In this document: piece after piece, positions 7,660 to 17,218 of the stretch
Layout of the letters: each line of letters starts with the position of its first letter
Numbering within the stretch: the first letter of the stretch is position 1
NCBI RefSeq assembly: GCF_019754295.1
Contig: NZ_VIRV01000015.1
Span: 1-64,000, forward strand
Length of the DNA: 64,000 bases
Origin: Sellimonas caecigallum
GTDB taxonomy: Bacteria; Bacillota; Clostridia; Lachnospirales; Lachnospiraceae
Reading direction: 5' to 3'
Notes under the pieces: generated by a model
The model's input: the letters and a program-made list of their open reading frames with translations, nothing else
The model's database searches: none
Told to the model about the DNA's origin: nothing
Program-made: the position numbers and the translations under genes

Positions 7660-8409
7660 TTATTTCCAGTTTACGATCTTTCCGAAGTCTGCTTTTAAGG
7701 AAGCTCCTCCAACCAGACCTCCGTCGATATCAGCCTGGACAAACAAGTCTGGTGCTGTAGCCGGATTTACAGATCCGCCATACTGAATGCGGATTGCTTC
7801 TGCTGTCTCAGCATCGTAAATTTCAGCGATGCATGCGCGGATACCTGCACACACTTCCTGCGCCTGCTCTGTCGTCGCTGTCTTTCCTGTTCCGATAGCC
7901 CAGATCGGTTCGTAAGCGATGACAGCTGTTTTTGCCTGTTCTGCTGTAACGCCAAGGAAAGCGATCTTGATCTGCTGACGAATGAAGTCCATCGTCACAC
8001 CCTGCTCTCTCTGTGTAAGAGATTCGCCGCAGCAGATAATCGGTGTAATACCATGTTCAAAGGCTTTCAGCACTTTCTTATTTACTGTCTCATCTGTCTC
8101 TGCAAAGTATTCTCTTCTTTCAGAGTGTCCGATGATAACGTATTTTACACCTATGTCTGTAAGCATTTCCGGAGAAATCTCCCCTGTAAATGCACCTTTT
8201 TCTTCAAAGTACATATTTTCTGCGCCAATCTCGATATTGCTTCCTTTTGCAGCTTCCATCGCCGGAATGATATCGATAGCCGGAACACAGAATACTACAT
8301 CTGCTTCTTCTGTTGCCACCAGCGGTTTCAGCTCATTTACAAGAGCGACTGCCTGACTAGGTGTCATATTCATTTTCCAGTTACCAGCAATGATTTTTTT
8401 TCTTGCCAT
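7660..8409 (-). CDS. tpiA: Triosephosphate isomerase
   Basis: A 249-residue cytosolic TIM barrel that interconverts dihydroxyacetone phosphate and glyceraldehyde-3-phosphate. It shows the substrate Lys in GNWKMN, the catalytic His in IIGHSERRE, the catalytic Glu in [15 protein letters not shown] (with the flexible loop), and the phosphate-binding GGSVN. The ATG at 8409 has AGAGGAAA upstream, and the 42 residues of open frame before it do not look coding. It follows pgk by about 60 bases and ends at a strong terminator. Confidence 0.98.
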   Translation of the reverse strand: MARKKIIAGNWKMNMTPSQAVALVNELKPLVATEEADVVFCVPAIDIIPAMEAAKGSNIEIGAENMYFEEKGAFTGEISPEMLTDIGVKYVIIGHSERREYFAETDETVNKKVLKAFEHGITPIICCGESLTQREQGVTMDFIRQQIKIAFLGVTAEQAKTAVIAYEPIWAIGTGKTATTEQAQEVCAGIRACIAEIYDAETAEAIRIQYGGSVNPATAPDLFVQADIDGGLVGGASLKADFGKIVNWK

Positions 8410-8470
8410 GTCTATTTCCTCTTTTCTGATTATTACACTTTTTCTAACCTCAAACTTTGCGCTAAGCTTT

Positions 8471-9664
8471 TTACTTATCGTTGGCTGCTGCAACACCCGG
8501 GAGTTCTTTTCCTTCCAGGAATTCCAAAGATGCACCGCCGCCTGTTGAGATATGTGTCATCTTGTCGCCATAGCCAAGCTGATTGACTGCTGCTGCGGAG
8601 TCTCCTCCTCCGATGATCGTGACAGCGTCTGTCTCTGCAAGAGCTTTTGCCATCGCTTCTGTACCATGTGCGAAATTGGACATTTCAAAGCATCCCATCG
8701 GTCCATTCCATACGACTGTCTTAGCACCTTTCACAGCTTCTGAGAAAAGTTTTTCTGTCTCCGGTCCGATATCCATTCCTTCCCATCCATCCGGGATCTC
8801 TCCTGTCTTAACTACCTGAATATTTGCATCATTGGAGAATTTGTCGCCGATACGGTTGTCAACCGGAAGAAGAAGTTTTACGCCTTTTTCTTCTGCTTTT
8901 TTCAGCATGTTCAGTGCATATTCCATATAATCATCTTCGCAGAGGGAAATACCAATCTTTCCACCCTGTGCTTTTGCGAATGTATATGCCATACCTCCGC
9001 CGATAATGAGTGTGTCCACTTTGTCAAGAAGTCTTTCGATGACGGAAATCTTGCTGGAAACTTTTGCTCCTCCAAGGATTGCGACAAATGGTCTCTCCGG
9101 ATGTTCTACAGCGTTTCCGAGGAAATCGATTTCTTTCTGCATTAAGTATCCAACTACAGCCGTGTCCACATATTTTGTCACACCCACATTGGAGCAGTGT
9201 GCTCTGTGAGCTGTACCGAATGCATCGTTTACAAATACATCACACAGTGATGCCAGCTCTTCGCTGAATTCATCCACGTTCTTTGTCTCTTCTGCACGGT
9301 AACGTGTGTTTTCAAGGAGTATAACATCTCCATCATTCATTGCCTCAACAGCAGCCTTTGCATTCGGTCCTACTACTTCCGGATCTGCTGCAAATTTTAC
9401 TTCCTGTCCAAGAAGTTCAGAAAGTCTTACGGCAACCGGTGCAAGAGAAAGTTCCGGTTTTGGCTCTCCCTTCGGTTTTCCAAGATGGGAACAGAGGATC
9501 ACTTTTCCTCCGTCTGCGATCAATTTTTTGATTGTCGGTAGTGCTGCTACAAGACGGTTTTCGTCTGTGATCTTTCCATCGATCAACGGCACGTTAAAAT
9601 CACATCTTACAAGCACTCTTTTTCCTTTTACATTGATATCGTCCACAGATTTTTTATTAAGCAT
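8471..9664 (-). CDS. pgk: Phosphoglycerate kinase
   Basis: A 397-residue cytosolic enzyme that makes ATP and 3-phosphoglycerate from 1,3-bisphosphoglycerate. Visible motifs are RCDFNVPL, the substrate-binding HLGKPKG, LENTRYR and AHCSNVG, and the nucleotide-binding end [12 protein letters not shown] and [12 protein letters not shown]. Length is normal for bacteria. It is the middle gene of gap-pgk-tpiA, with a hairpin between it and gap. Confidence 0.98.
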   Translation of the reverse strand: MLNKKSVDDINVKGKRVLVRCDFNVPLIDGKITDENRLVAALPTIKKLIADGGKVILCSHLGKPKGEPKPELSLAPVAVRLSELLGQEVKFAADPEVVGPNAKAAVEAMNDGDVILLENTRYRAEETKNVDEFSEELASLCDVFVNDAFGTAHRAHCSNVGVTKYVDTAVVGYLMQKEIDFLGNAVEHPERPFVAILGGAKVSSKISVIERLLDKVDTLIIGGGMAYTFAKAQGGKIGISLCEDDYMEYALNMLKKAEEKGVKLLLPVDNRIGDKFSNDANIQVVKTGEIPDGWEGMDIGPETEKLFSEAVKGAKTVVWNGPMGCFEMSNFAHGTEAMAKALAETDAVTIIGGGDSAAAVNQLGYGDKMTHISTGGGASLEFLEGKELPGVAAANDK

Positions 9665-9723
9665 TTTTATGCCTCCTTATATGTGCATTTTACGGCATAC
9701 GGGATTACCCGATGCTGCAAAAA

Positions 9724-9750
9724 GGATCCGGTCCCTCACAGACCGGACCC
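9724..9750 (-). terminator. Hairpin between gap and pgk (partial terminator or processing site)
   Basis: GGATCCGGTC (9724-9733) pairs with GACCGGACCC (9741-9750), with one position becoming a G-U wobble in the leftward transcript. It is followed by a short T run. It probably sets higher gap than pgk-tpiA message. Confidence 0.6.
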
Positions 9751-9801
9751 TTTCCTGAGTCTTATTCTGACAGACAACGCCTGTCCTTTTCCAATTTAAA
9801 A

Positions 9802-10818
9802 TTAGTCTAATAATGTTCCGAAGTGTTTGATTGTTCTTACCATCTGGCTTGTGTAAGAGTTTTCGTTATCATACCAAGAAACAACCTGTACTTCTGTTGT
9901 TCCGTTCTCTAACGGAAGAACCATTGTCTGTGTAGCATCGAACAGGGAACCATATGTCATTCCTACGATATCGCTGGATACGATTTCATCTTCGTTGTAT
10001 CCGTAAGATTCGTTTGCTGCTGCTTTCATTGCTTCGTTGATCTGTTCTTTTGTCACATTTCCTTCTACAACTGCTGTAAGGATTGTTGTGGATCCTGTCG
10101 GTGTAGGAACACGCTGTGCAGATCCGATCAATTTACCATTTAATTCAGGAATAACTAATCCGATGGCTTTAGCTGCACCTGTAGAGTTCGGAACGATATT
10201 GCATGCTGCTGCACGAGATCTTCTTAAATCGCCTTTTCTCTGCGGTCCGTCCAGTGTCATCTGGTCTCCTGTGTAAGCGTGGATTGTGCACATGATACCG
10301 GATTTGATCGGTGCAAGGTCATTCAAAGCTTTTGCCATTGGTGCAAGGCAGTTTGTTGTACAGGAAGCTGCTGAAATGATATTGTCTTCTTTTGTCAATG
10401 ATTCGTGGTTTACATTGTAAACGATTGTCGGAAGGTCGTTTCCTGCCGGTGCAGAGATAACAACTTTCTTAGCTCCTGCTTTGATGTGAGCTTCTGCTTT
10501 TGCTTTGGATGTATAGAATCCTGTACATTCCAGAACAACATCTACGCCGATTTCTCCCCACGGAAGTTCTTCAGCATTTGCTTTTGCGTAGATTTTAATT
10601 TCTTTTCCGTCAACTGTGATGGAATCTTCACCTGCTGTTACTTTATCTGCCAGAGCGTATTTTCCCTGTGTAGAGTCATATTTTAATAAGTGAGCAAGCA
10701 TTTTCGGAGATGTTAAGTCGTTGATCGCAACAACTTCATATCCTTCTGCTCCAAACATCTGTCTGAATGCGAGACGTCCAATACGTCCAAAACCATTAAT
10801 CGCTACTTTTACTGCCAT
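9802..10818 (-). CDS. gap: Glyceraldehyde-3-phosphate dehydrogenase, NAD type
   Basis: A 338-residue cytosolic enzyme that oxidises and phosphorylates glyceraldehyde-3-phosphate to 1,3-bisphosphoglycerate. It shows the Rossmann motif INGFGRIGR, the catalytic Cys in [12 protein letters not shown], the catalytic His in [10 protein letters not shown] and the C-terminal [13 protein letters not shown] strong AGGAGG ribosome site precedes the ATG. As the first gene of the glycolytic operon it has the clearest promoter in the region and a hairpin right after it. Confidence 0.98.
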   Translation of the reverse strand: MAVKVAINGFGRIGRLAFRQMFGAEGYEVVAINDLTSPKMLAHLLKYDSTQGKYALADKVTAGEDSITVDGKEIKIYAKANAEELPWGEIGVDVVLECTGFYTSKAKAEAHIKAGAKKVVISAPAGNDLPTIVYNVNHESLTKEDNIISAASCTTNCLAPMAKALNDLAPIKSGIMCTIHAYTGDQMTLDGPQRKGDLRRSRAAACNIVPNSTGAAKAIGLVIPELNGKLIGSAQRVPTPTGSTTILTAVVEGNVTKEQINEAMKAAANESYGYNEDEIVSSDIVGMTYGSLFDATQTMVLPLENGTTEVQVVSWYDNENSYTSQMVRTIKHFGTLLD

Positions 10819-10916
10819 GATTAATTCCTCCTAAATTTAATTTAGATTGTTATGATGCTTCATGCATCCATCTGGAAGAATGAATTCCCTTGTTAAAGAT
10901 TCATCAACCATAATTA

Positions 10917-10945
10917 ATTGTACTAAAAAAAAGACAAAATTTCAA
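10917..10945 (-). promoter_or_regulatory. Promoter of gap
   Basis: -35 TTGAAA (10940-10945), 17-base T-rich spacer, -10 TACAAT (10917-10922). This leaves a leader of roughly 90 bases before the start codon, long enough for post-transcriptional control, although no known motif is recognised in it. Confidence 0.65.
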
Positions 10946-11035
10946 GTGCCTTTTGGCTTTTTATCCATGTTTTGCCGCTTTTTTCCAACAGCGTGCAAAT
11001 GTGCTGTATTTTTCGCTGAAAAAACACTGTATTCC

Positions 11036-11842
11036 CTATACAATCTTCACAAATTCCGGTTTTCTTTTATGAAAAACAGTATAGTACGCAAACCCTGCTT
11101 TTTTCAAAATTTCCGCTGCTTGCGCATAATTATACGCGATATGTTCAGGTTTATGCGCATCAGCCCCCACGGTCAGAATTTCTCCTCCCAGTTCTCTGTA
11201 TCGTTTTATGATGTCCGGATACGGGTGGCAGAAAGAAAGTCCATATTTGAATCCTGCCATATTCATCTCTATCCCTTTTCCGCTGTCTATCAGTTCTCTT
11301 AAGATTTCATCGATAATGTCTGCGTGATCTTTCCAGCAATAATGAGCAGCCTGTTCTTTGCCGTATCGGACAATGTAATCCATGTGTCCAAGCACGTCAA
11401 AATCCTGAATAGCCCTGACATTTTCAAGAGTCTCCTCAAAGGATCTTCGGTATCCTTCTCTATCACTATATTTGTCGAAAAACTCCCCGTTGTACGGATC
11501 CATCTTTTCCACAACATGGACGCTTCCGATAACGAAATCGAACGGATAAGCCTTAATATAGGAACGATACCATTTCCCAAGATGAGGCTGAAGTCCGATT
11601 TCAACTCCTAGTCTGATATCGATCTGCCCTTTGTATCTCTCCTGCAGCTCTGTGATGGTCGGAATATATCGCTCCATATCAATCCGAAACATACTCTGAT
11701 CTTCCGGGTAATCCGTATCCTGATGATCTGTAAAACAGATCGTCTGAAGTCCTTTTTTTATAGCCGCTTCCACCATATCCTTTGGATCAGCATCTGAATC
11801 CGAAGAAAATCGTGTATGCATATGATAATCTGCTGTAACCAT
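11036..11842 (-). CDS. hisJ: PHP-domain phosphatase, histidinol-phosphatase (HisJ) family
   Basis: A 268-residue polymerase-and-histidinol-phosphatase metallo-hydrolase. Metal-binding motifs are visible: DYHMHTRFSSDSD near the N-terminus, FTDHQD, GVEIG, GSVHVV, LGHMDYIVR and GADAHKPEH. Family members remove phosphate from histidinol phosphate in histidine synthesis. No other his genes are nearby, so the substrate is uncertain. It lies about 40 bases downstream of mnmA on the same strand and may be its last co-transcribed gene. Confidence 0.85.
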   Translation of the reverse strand: MVTADYHMHTRFSSDSDADPKDMVEAAIKKGLQTICFTDHQDTDYPEDQSMFRIDMERYIPTITELQERYKGQIDIRLGVEIGLQPHLGKWYRSYIKAYPFDFVIGSVHVVEKMDPYNGEFFDKYSDREGYRRSFEETLENVRAIQDFDVLGHMDYIVRYGKEQAAHYCWKDHADIIDEILRELIDSGKGIEMNMAGFKYGLSFCHPYPDIIKRYRELGGEILTVGADAHKPEHIAYNYAQAAEILKKAGFAYYTVFHKRKPEFVKIV

Positions 11843-11880
11843 ATTTTATCTTCCTCTGCCTGTCCTTTTTCATCTGGAAT

Positions 11881-12933
11881 CTACCGGATTCGCCCTCCTC
11901 CAAGAACAAATCCGTCTTCGTAGAGCACAAGTGCCTGTCCCGGTGTCACTGCGCGCTGAGGTATTTCAAATGTACATGCGATCTCGTCATCCCCTGTCTT
12001 TTTTACCGTACACCAGTCCCCTTTATGATTGTATCGAATCTTGGCAAAAATACGTCTTCCCTCAAGATCTCCCAGATCCGGCACCCCCATTGCATTCAGG
12101 TAATGTGCACAGACTGTTTCTGTCCTCAAGTCTTCATCCTTCCCGATGACGACTTCGTTTGTCTCTGGCCGGATCTCCGTCACAAAAGCGGGATGCCCAA
12201 GCGACAGCCCCAGTCCTTTGCGCTGTCCGATCGTATAGTGAATGATCCCTTTGTGCTTTCCAAGTATCTTTCCGTCACGGTCCACAAAATTTCCTTTTGG
12301 AATCTCCTGTCCTGTTTTCTCGCGGATGAACGCCGCGTAGTCCCCGTCCGGGATAAAACAGATATCCTGGCTGTCCGCCTTCCCGGCCACAGAAAGACCC
12401 GCTTTCTCAGCGATCTTTCTCACGTCGTCTTTTTCGTAATTCCCCACCGGCATCCACGTATGCGCAAGCTGATCCTGTGTCAGGTTATAAAGGGCATATG
12501 TCTGATCTTTCCCGGAGGATGCAGCGTTTGCCACCGCATACCTTCCGTTTTCCAACTGCCGGATTTTTGCGTAATGTCCCGTTGCCACGTAGTGGATCCC
12601 CTGGCTTTTCGCCCATCCAAGAAGGGCTTCCCACTTGACATGTCTGTTGCAGACGACGCAGGGATTGGGCGTTCTTCCATTCAGATATTCGTTGCAGAAG
12701 TAGTCCATGACAAACGTGGAAAATGCATCCCGAAAATCCACCGTGTAATGCGGAATTCCAATCTCTTCTGCCACGATCCTGGCATCACGGGAAGGATCAT
12801 TCCCACACTGAGCTTCGTCGCAGGTAATCATGGTAACTCCAGTGACATCGTACCCTTCTTCTTTCAGAAGCCAGGCAGCCACAGACGAGTCTACCCCGCC
12901 TGACATACCGATGACTACTTTCTCTTTCTTCAT
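11881..12933 (-). CDS. mnmA: tRNA-specific 2-thiouridylase
   Basis: A 350-residue cytosolic enzyme that thiolates U34 of Lys, Glu and Gln tRNAs, taking sulfur from a cysteine desulfurase. It shows the PP-loop GMSGGVDSSVAAWLL, the first catalytic Cys region NPCVVCNRHVKW, the second Cys in SQDICFIPDG, and GQRKGLGL. It lies immediately after iscU, and therefore downstream of the sulfur donor iscS. This is a common Clostridia arrangement that couples Fe-S and thio-tRNA synthesis. Confidence 0.97.
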   Translation of the reverse strand: MKKEKVVIGMSGGVDSSVAAWLLKEEGYDVTGVTMITCDEAQCGNDPSRDARIVAEEIGIPHYTVDFRDAFSTFVMDYFCNEYLNGRTPNPCVVCNRHVKWEALLGWAKSQGIHYVATGHYAKIRQLENGRYAVANAASSGKDQTYALYNLTQDQLAHTWMPVGNYEKDDVRKIAEKAGLSVAGKADSQDICFIPDGDYAAFIREKTGQEIPKGNFVDRDGKILGKHKGIIHYTIGQRKGLGLSLGHPAFVTEIRPETNEVVIGKDEDLRTETVCAHYLNAMGVPDLGDLEGRRIFAKIRYNHKGDWCTVKKTGDDEIACTFEIPQRAVTPGQALVLYEDGFVLGGGRIR

Positions 12934-12955
12934 AGTGTATCCCTCTCAATACGGA

Positions 12956-13399
12956 TTAATATTCCTCTTCTTCCTCTTCTTCGCCTTCGTGGATATCAGA
13001 TTTCGGCTTTTCCAGGCCTTCGATCTTAATTCCGTTCTTTTCTGCATAATCCCAGAGTGCTGCATGGATCGCTTCCTCCGCAAGAAGTGAGCAGTGTACT
13101 TTGACTGGCGGCAGTCCATCCAGTGCTTCCATAACCGCTTTATTTGTCACTTGCATGGCTTCTTTAATATTTTTCCCTTTCACAAGTTCCGTCGCCATGC
13201 TGCTTGTCGCAACGGCAGCTCCGCAGCCAAACGTTTTGAATTTTACGTCCTGAATGATCTGATTTTCATCGATATCCAGATAGATGCGCATGATGTCTCC
13301 ACATTTTGCATTCCCTACTGTACCAACTCCGCTTGCGCCTTCGATTTCTCCCATATTTCTAGGATGCTGAAAATGATCCATTACTTTTTCTGAATACAT
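12956..13399 (-). CDS. iscU: Fe-S cluster assembly scaffold, IscU/NifU-like
   Basis: A 147-residue scaffold on which Fe-S clusters are assembled from IscS-derived sulfur. The three ligand cysteines are in NAKCGD, KTFGCGAA and KVHCSLLA. It also has the aspartate of CGDIM that promotes cluster release. The C-terminal dozen residues are a run of mostly glutamate, which is not part of the core fold. It has its own GGAGG ribosome site, lies about 50 bases after iscS, and is followed by mnmA. Confidence 0.95.
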   Translation of the reverse strand: MYSEKVMDHFQHPRNMGEIEGASGVGTVGNAKCGDIMRIYLDIDENQIIQDVKFKTFGCGAAVATSSMATELVKGKNIKEAMQVTNKAVMEALDGLPPVKVHCSLLAEEAIHAALWDYAEKNGIKIEGLEKPKSDIHEGEEEEEEEY

Positions 13400-13449
13400 A
13401 TGTTTCCTCCTTCGATTCCCTTGTATCTCTTTCTCTTATTTTCCTGCTC

Positions 13450-14634
13450 TTATTTGGCCTGCTTTTTCATAAAGTCCTCATAAAGAGGCGACATGTCCCT
13501 GAGATTTCCGATGATCCTGCTGAGATTTTCCACCACATAGTCGATATCCTCTTTTGTGATCTCCTCGTTTAACGTAAGACGAAGGGATCCGTGTGCGATC
13601 TCATGAGGAAGGCCGATGGCAAGCAGCACGTGAGACGGATCCAGTGATCCGGATGTGCACGCAGATCCGCTGGAACCGCAGATTCCTGCCATATCAAGAC
13701 TCAACAGCATTGCTTCCCCTTCGATAAAACGGAAACTGAAGTTTGCATTGTTCGGAAGACGTTTTGTCGGATGGCCGTTGAGTTTCGTATACGGGATTTC
13801 TTTTAACACTTTTTCAATGAGGTAATCCCGTACCTCTTTTTCCTTTTCCGCACGTTCCTTCATTGTGGAAACAGCACGTTCCACTGCTTTTCCAAGTCCT
13901 ACAATGCCAGGCACATTCTCCGTACCAGCACGGCGTTTTCTCTCCTGAGCTCCTCCGTGTATAAAATTGCGGATCTTGATACCAGTGCGGATATAAAGAA
14001 ATCCGATTCCCTTTGGCCCGTTCAATTTGTGTCCGCTGGCGCTTAACATATCGATATGGCATTCATCCACATTGATCGGAATCTGTCCAAATGCCTGGAC
14101 TGCATCGGTATGGAACAGTACTCCGTGTTCCTTTGCAATAGCCCCGATCTCCCGGATCGGCTCAATCGTCCCTATCTCATTGTTTGCATACATAACAGAG
14201 ATCAGGATCGTATCCGGTCGAATCGCCTTTTCGACTTCTTCCGGATCCACAAGCCCGTTCTCATCCACATCAAGGTAGGTAACGTCAAATCCCTTCTTTT
14301 CCAGGTATTCTCCTGTATGCAGAATTGCATGATGTTCAATTTTTGTCGTGATAATGTGTCTTCCTTTGGATTCGTACGCTTCTGCCGTCGCTTTCAGCGC
14401 CCAGTTGTCACTTTCTGTTCCTCCGGCTGTAAAATAGATTTCATTTGGTTTTGCGCCCAACGCACCCGCAATGATCTCTCTTTGTTTTGACACTGCCTCT
14501 TTATTTTCCGCAGCAAATCCGTAAACACTGGATGGATTTCCATAATGTTCTGTAAAATACGGAAGCATTGCTTCCACTACTTCCGGTGCTGTTTTCGTTG
14601 TTGCCGCATTATCCAGATAAATGAGTCTGTCCAT
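13450..14634 (-). CDS. iscS: Cysteine desulfurase, NifS/IscS type
   Basis: A 394-residue PLP enzyme that converts cysteine to alanine and an enzyme-bound persulfide. It shows the N-terminal LDNAATTKTAPEV, the PLP lysine in SASGHKLNGPKG, and the mobile-loop cysteine in GSSGSACTSGS. The ATG at 14634 (MDRLIYLDN) is used; the 14 residues before it overlap the gap after iscR. It provides sulfur for IscU and for MnmA encoded downstream. Confidence 0.97.
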   Translation of the reverse strand: MDRLIYLDNAATTKTAPEVVEAMLPYFTEHYGNPSSVYGFAAENKEAVSKQREIIAGALGAKPNEIYFTAGGTESDNWALKATAEAYESKGRHIITTKIEHHAILHTGEYLEKKGFDVTYLDVDENGLVDPEEVEKAIRPDTILISVMYANNEIGTIEPIREIGAIAKEHGVLFHTDAVQAFGQIPINVDECHIDMLSASGHKLNGPKGIGFLYIRTGIKIRNFIHGGAQERKRRAGTENVPGIVGLGKAVERAVSTMKERAEKEKEVRDYLIEKVLKEIPYTKLNGHPTKRLPNNANFSFRFIEGEAMLLSLDMAGICGSSGSACTSGSLDPSHVLLAIGLPHEIAHGSLRLTLNEEITKEDIDYVVENLSRIIGNLRDMSPLYEDFMKKQAK

Positions 14635-14654
14635 TTCCTCTTCTCTCCATTTCT

Positions 14655-15131
14655 CTATTTTCTTGAGCTGTTGCACCTGGCTTCTGTTGCCATACAGCCC
14701 TTGTGGTCATTCTTCTTGCTCCGGCTTTCCTCCACAAGCTGGCTCAGATAAATGCTGTCTACCGTATGCTGAATGCTTTCATTGATCCGCTTCCACACAT
14801 ATTTGGTCACACAGATATCCTGTGCGCCACACGTCTCGTCTTCATGGAATGCCGCGCAGGAAACTGCCTCCAGATCTCCTTCCAGAGCTCTTAAGATCTC
14901 TCCTGCTGAAATATCGTCGGGGTTTCTGGCTACAATGTAACCTCCTCCGGCGCCCCGGATACTTTTTACAAGCCCTGCCTTTCGAAGCCTGGCCATAAGC
15001 TGTTCCAGATACCGTTCCGAGATCCCCTGCCGCTTGGAAATGCTGCTGATGGAGACAGCTTCCTCTCCTCCGTATTCCGCAAGATCCACCATGGCGCGCA
15101 ATCCGTATCTTCCTTTTGTTGATAGTTTCAC
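14655..15131 (-). CDS. iscR: Rrf2-family Fe-S-sensing repressor, IscR-like
   Basis: A 158-residue regulator. The N-terminal winged helix (KLSTKGRYGLRAMVDLA) is followed by a region with three cysteines (SCAAFHEDETCGAQDICV) that match the cluster-binding Cys of IscR. The start is GTG at 15131, because AGAGGTGG lies six bases ahead and the family N-terminus begins exactly there; the longer upstream frame runs through the promoter. First gene of the isc operon, 20 bases before iscS. A palindrome between promoter and start suggests autorepression. Confidence 0.93.
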   Translation of the reverse strand: MKLSTKGRYGLRAMVDLAEYGGEEAVSISSISKRQGISERYLEQLMARLRKAGLVKSIRGAGGGYIVARNPDDISAGEILRALEGDLEAVSCAAFHEDETCGAQDICVTKYVWKRINESIQHTVDSIYLSQLVEESRSKKNDHKGCMATEARCNSSRK

Positions 15132-15153
15132 ACTGCCACCTCTTTTATTTATT

Positions 15154-15170
15154 CCTACTTTTTTAGTGGG
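15154..15170. promoter_or_regulatory. Probable IscR operator
   Basis: CCTACT (15154-15159) and AGTGGG (15165-15170) form an inverted repeat with one mismatch around five T residues. It lies just downstream of the -10 box and before the GTG start. It resembles the ACT...AGT palindromes of Gram-positive Rrf2/IscR operators. Confidence 0.55.
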
Positions 15171-15183
15171 GTTTTCTTTTTGT

Positions 15184-15212
15184 AGGATAACACTCAGGAC
15201 TTGTTCTGTCAA
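15184..15212 (-). promoter_or_regulatory. Promoter of the isc operon
   Basis: A consensus -35 TTGACA (15207-15212), 17-base spacer and -10 TATCCT (15184-15189), reading left into iscR. Confidence 0.65.
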
Positions 15213-15258
15213 GACGTTGAAATGAATATCTTTATTATAAAAAAGTTTGAGGTGTTCT

Positions 15259-16584
15259 ATGCATCCTTCATCCCGCACACGTCTTTTTTTGCGAGGGACG
15301 TTTATTCTCACAGCCGTAAGTCTCTTAACCCGAGTCATCGGCTTTTTTTACCGTATTTTTTTAAGCCGCGCATTTGGAGCGGAAAGCGTGGGGCTGTATC
15401 AGCTGATCTTCCCGGTCTATGCCCTGTGCATTTCCCTGTCATCTGCCGGTATCCAGACTGCTTTGTCCAGGATCGTGGCCAGACACATGTCCCTGAAAAA
15501 TCCCACAAGGGCAAATCTCGCACTCAAAACAGCACTTTTCTTTTCCATGATTCTGGCTCTTTTCTGTACCTTCGCCGTACAGATTTTTGCGCCTTTTCTG
15601 TCTGAATCCTTTCTGAAAGAGACAAGGTGTATCCCTCTTCTGAAAGTCATGGCCTATTCATTTCCGTTTGCATCCGCCCATGCATGTATCTGCGGCTATT
15701 ACATCGGTCTGAAACAGACAAGGATCCCTGCCGTTTCTCAGCTTTTGGAACAAACTTTTCGCGTTTCCTGCGTATACATTCTCTACATGGCAGCGGTGCG
15801 TCAATCAGAAGAAACGGGGATTCTGATCGCCGTGTGCGGCCTCGTATTCGGGGAAATTGTCTCCTCTTTTTACTGCATCTTTGCAGTAAGAAAAGCCTTT
15901 CACAAAGAAAAACAGTTCAAAAAACACACTGCCTCTGTTTACGCAGAATGCTTCTTTGAACTGTTTTCCCATTCCTTCTTCCTGACTGCCAACAGGATTG
16001 CCTTAAACCTACTTCAAAGCATCGAGGTCATCTCCATTCCCCAGGCACTCGTTCGATACGGTCTTTCTTCGTCCGCTGCCCTCAGCCACTACGGTATCCT
16101 GAACGGAATCGCACTGCCGTGTATTCTTTTTCCATCCGCTGTGACCAACTCCGTATCTGTCATGATGCTCCCTACTGTCGCCGAGATTCAGGCAGCCAGC
16201 CAGAAACGGACGCTTGTTTCCATGATTCGAAAAGTCAGCGCTTCTTGCCTATTCCTTGGACTTGTCTGTACAGCTGGCTTTCTTGTTACGGCCAACTTTC
16301 TCGGCAATACCATTTTTCAAAGTCCCGGCGCATCGAGTTATATCCGAACGCTTGCTTTTATCTGCCCGTTTCTCTACACAAACTCTACTTACATCAGCAT
16401 CCTCAATGGGCTTGGCCAAACGACCTCAACCTTCCTGATCAATGTGACTGGACTTTCGATCCGAATCGCAGGCGTTTTCTTCCTCATCCCACGCTTCGGA
16501 ATGACCGGTTATCTGATGGGCATGCTCTTCAGCCAGCTTTACGTTTTCTTCTGCTGTATCCTGAAGCTGAAACGTTCTCTCTGA
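15259..16584 (+). CDS. SpoVB-like polysaccharide/lipid flippase (MOP superfamily)
   Basis: A 441-residue integral membrane protein with about 12-14 hydrophobic segments. The conserved MOP start is TAVSLLTRVIGFFYRIFLSR, followed by LYQLIFPVYALCISLS. SpoVB proteins translocate peptidoglycan or lipid-linked precursors across the spore or cell membrane. The ATG at 15259 is chosen because GAGGTG lies 7 bases before it; a TTG four codons earlier is less likely. It is divergent from iscR and converges on the SpoIIM-like gene, another sporulation-type membrane protein. Confidence 0.88.
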   Translation: MHPSSRTRLFLRGTFILTAVSLLTRVIGFFYRIFLSRAFGAESVGLYQLIFPVYALCISLSSAGIQTALSRIVARHMSLKNPTRANLALKTALFFSMILALFCTFAVQIFAPFLSESFLKETRCIPLLKVMAYSFPFASAHACICGYYIGLKQTRIPAVSQLLEQTFRVSCVYILYMAAVRQSEETGILIAVCGLVFGEIVSSFYCIFAVRKAFHKEKQFKKHTASVYAECFFELFSHSFFLTANRIALNLLQSIEVISIPQALVRYGLSSSAALSHYGILNGIALPCILFPSAVTNSVSVMMLPTVAEIQAASQKRTLVSMIRKVSASCLFLGLVCTAGFLVTANFLGNTIFQSPGASSYIRTLAFICPFLYTNSTYISILNGLGQTTSTFLINVTGLSIRIAGVFFLIPRFGMTGYLMGMLFSQLYVFFCCILKLKRSL

Positions 16585-16618
16585 TGATCAGAAACGTTAG
16601 GATATCTCGAACAATACA

Positions 16619-17158
16619 CTACAGGGTATTCAAATACAGTTTCATGAGGATCGGATTTACATAAGCCTCCGTCAAAAGCCCTGCCACAAGAAACAAGATG
16701 ACAAAAATCGTTTTCCCCATATTCCACCGTGCCTGCGGATAATGAAAGAAATACCACAAGATGACAAGGTATGCCAGTGCATAAAACAAAAGCTGCGGCG
16801 CAAGTCCGATCATCAAAAAGGCAAGTCCGGCAAGCCCCATATTCAAGATACCGGCGCAGGCAAGCATTCCTCCTGCAAATCCAGTCCATCCAAGCACGAA
16901 CAACGCCATTGCTTTTCGAATCCTCGTCTGGCCCACTAGAATGATAAAACAAAGGGGAAGGATCCGGATCCCGCAAAGATAGATGATGTACTCCCTGGGC
17001 GGCACATCCGACTGGGCATACTGATTCAAAAAATACGGATCAAAAATGCCTGACTCCGTCACATACTCTTTCGCAAACAGATTTGCGAATAATATACCGC
17101 AGATAAATCCTGCCATAAAAGCCGCCACAAACCATTGTCTGCTCTTCTCCATTCTCAC
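16619..17158 (-). CDS. SpoIIM-like stage II sporulation membrane protein
   Basis: About 179 residues with a short cytoplasmic start, a first helix (FVAAFMAGFICGILFA), an extracytoplasmic loop, then four or five helices and a C-terminus TEAYVNPILMKLYL. The final motif and spacing match SpoIIM, which works with SpoIID and SpoIIP in septal peptidoglycan thinning during engulfment. The GTG at 17158 sits nine bases after AGGAGG; an ATG two codons later is an alternative. It follows the NUDIX gene by about 60 bases. Whether it is the true SpoIIM or a paralogue is not decidable here. Confidence 0.75.
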   Translation of the reverse strand: MRMEKSRQWFVAAFMAGFICGILFANLFAKEYVTESGIFDPYFLNQYAQSDVPPREYIIYLCGIRILPLCFIILVGQTRIRKAMALFVLGWTGFAGGMLACAGILNMGLAGLAFLMIGLAPQLLFYALAYLVILWYFFHYPQARWNMGKTIFVILFLVAGLLTEAYVNPILMKLYLNTL

Positions 17159-17218
17159 ACAACCTGTCCTCCTGCTCATTTGATAGTTCATTATATGACA
17201 GGTGGAACCGATTATGCA

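Noticed and set aside
12025-12903. Long plus-strand open frame opposite mnmA
   Set aside because: mnmA on the other strand has all catalytic motifs. The antisense frame has no plausible start signal or family.
15247-15258. TTG start for the SpoVB-like gene
   Set aside because: The ATG at 15259 is correctly spaced from GAGGTG, while the TTG overlaps that ribosome site.
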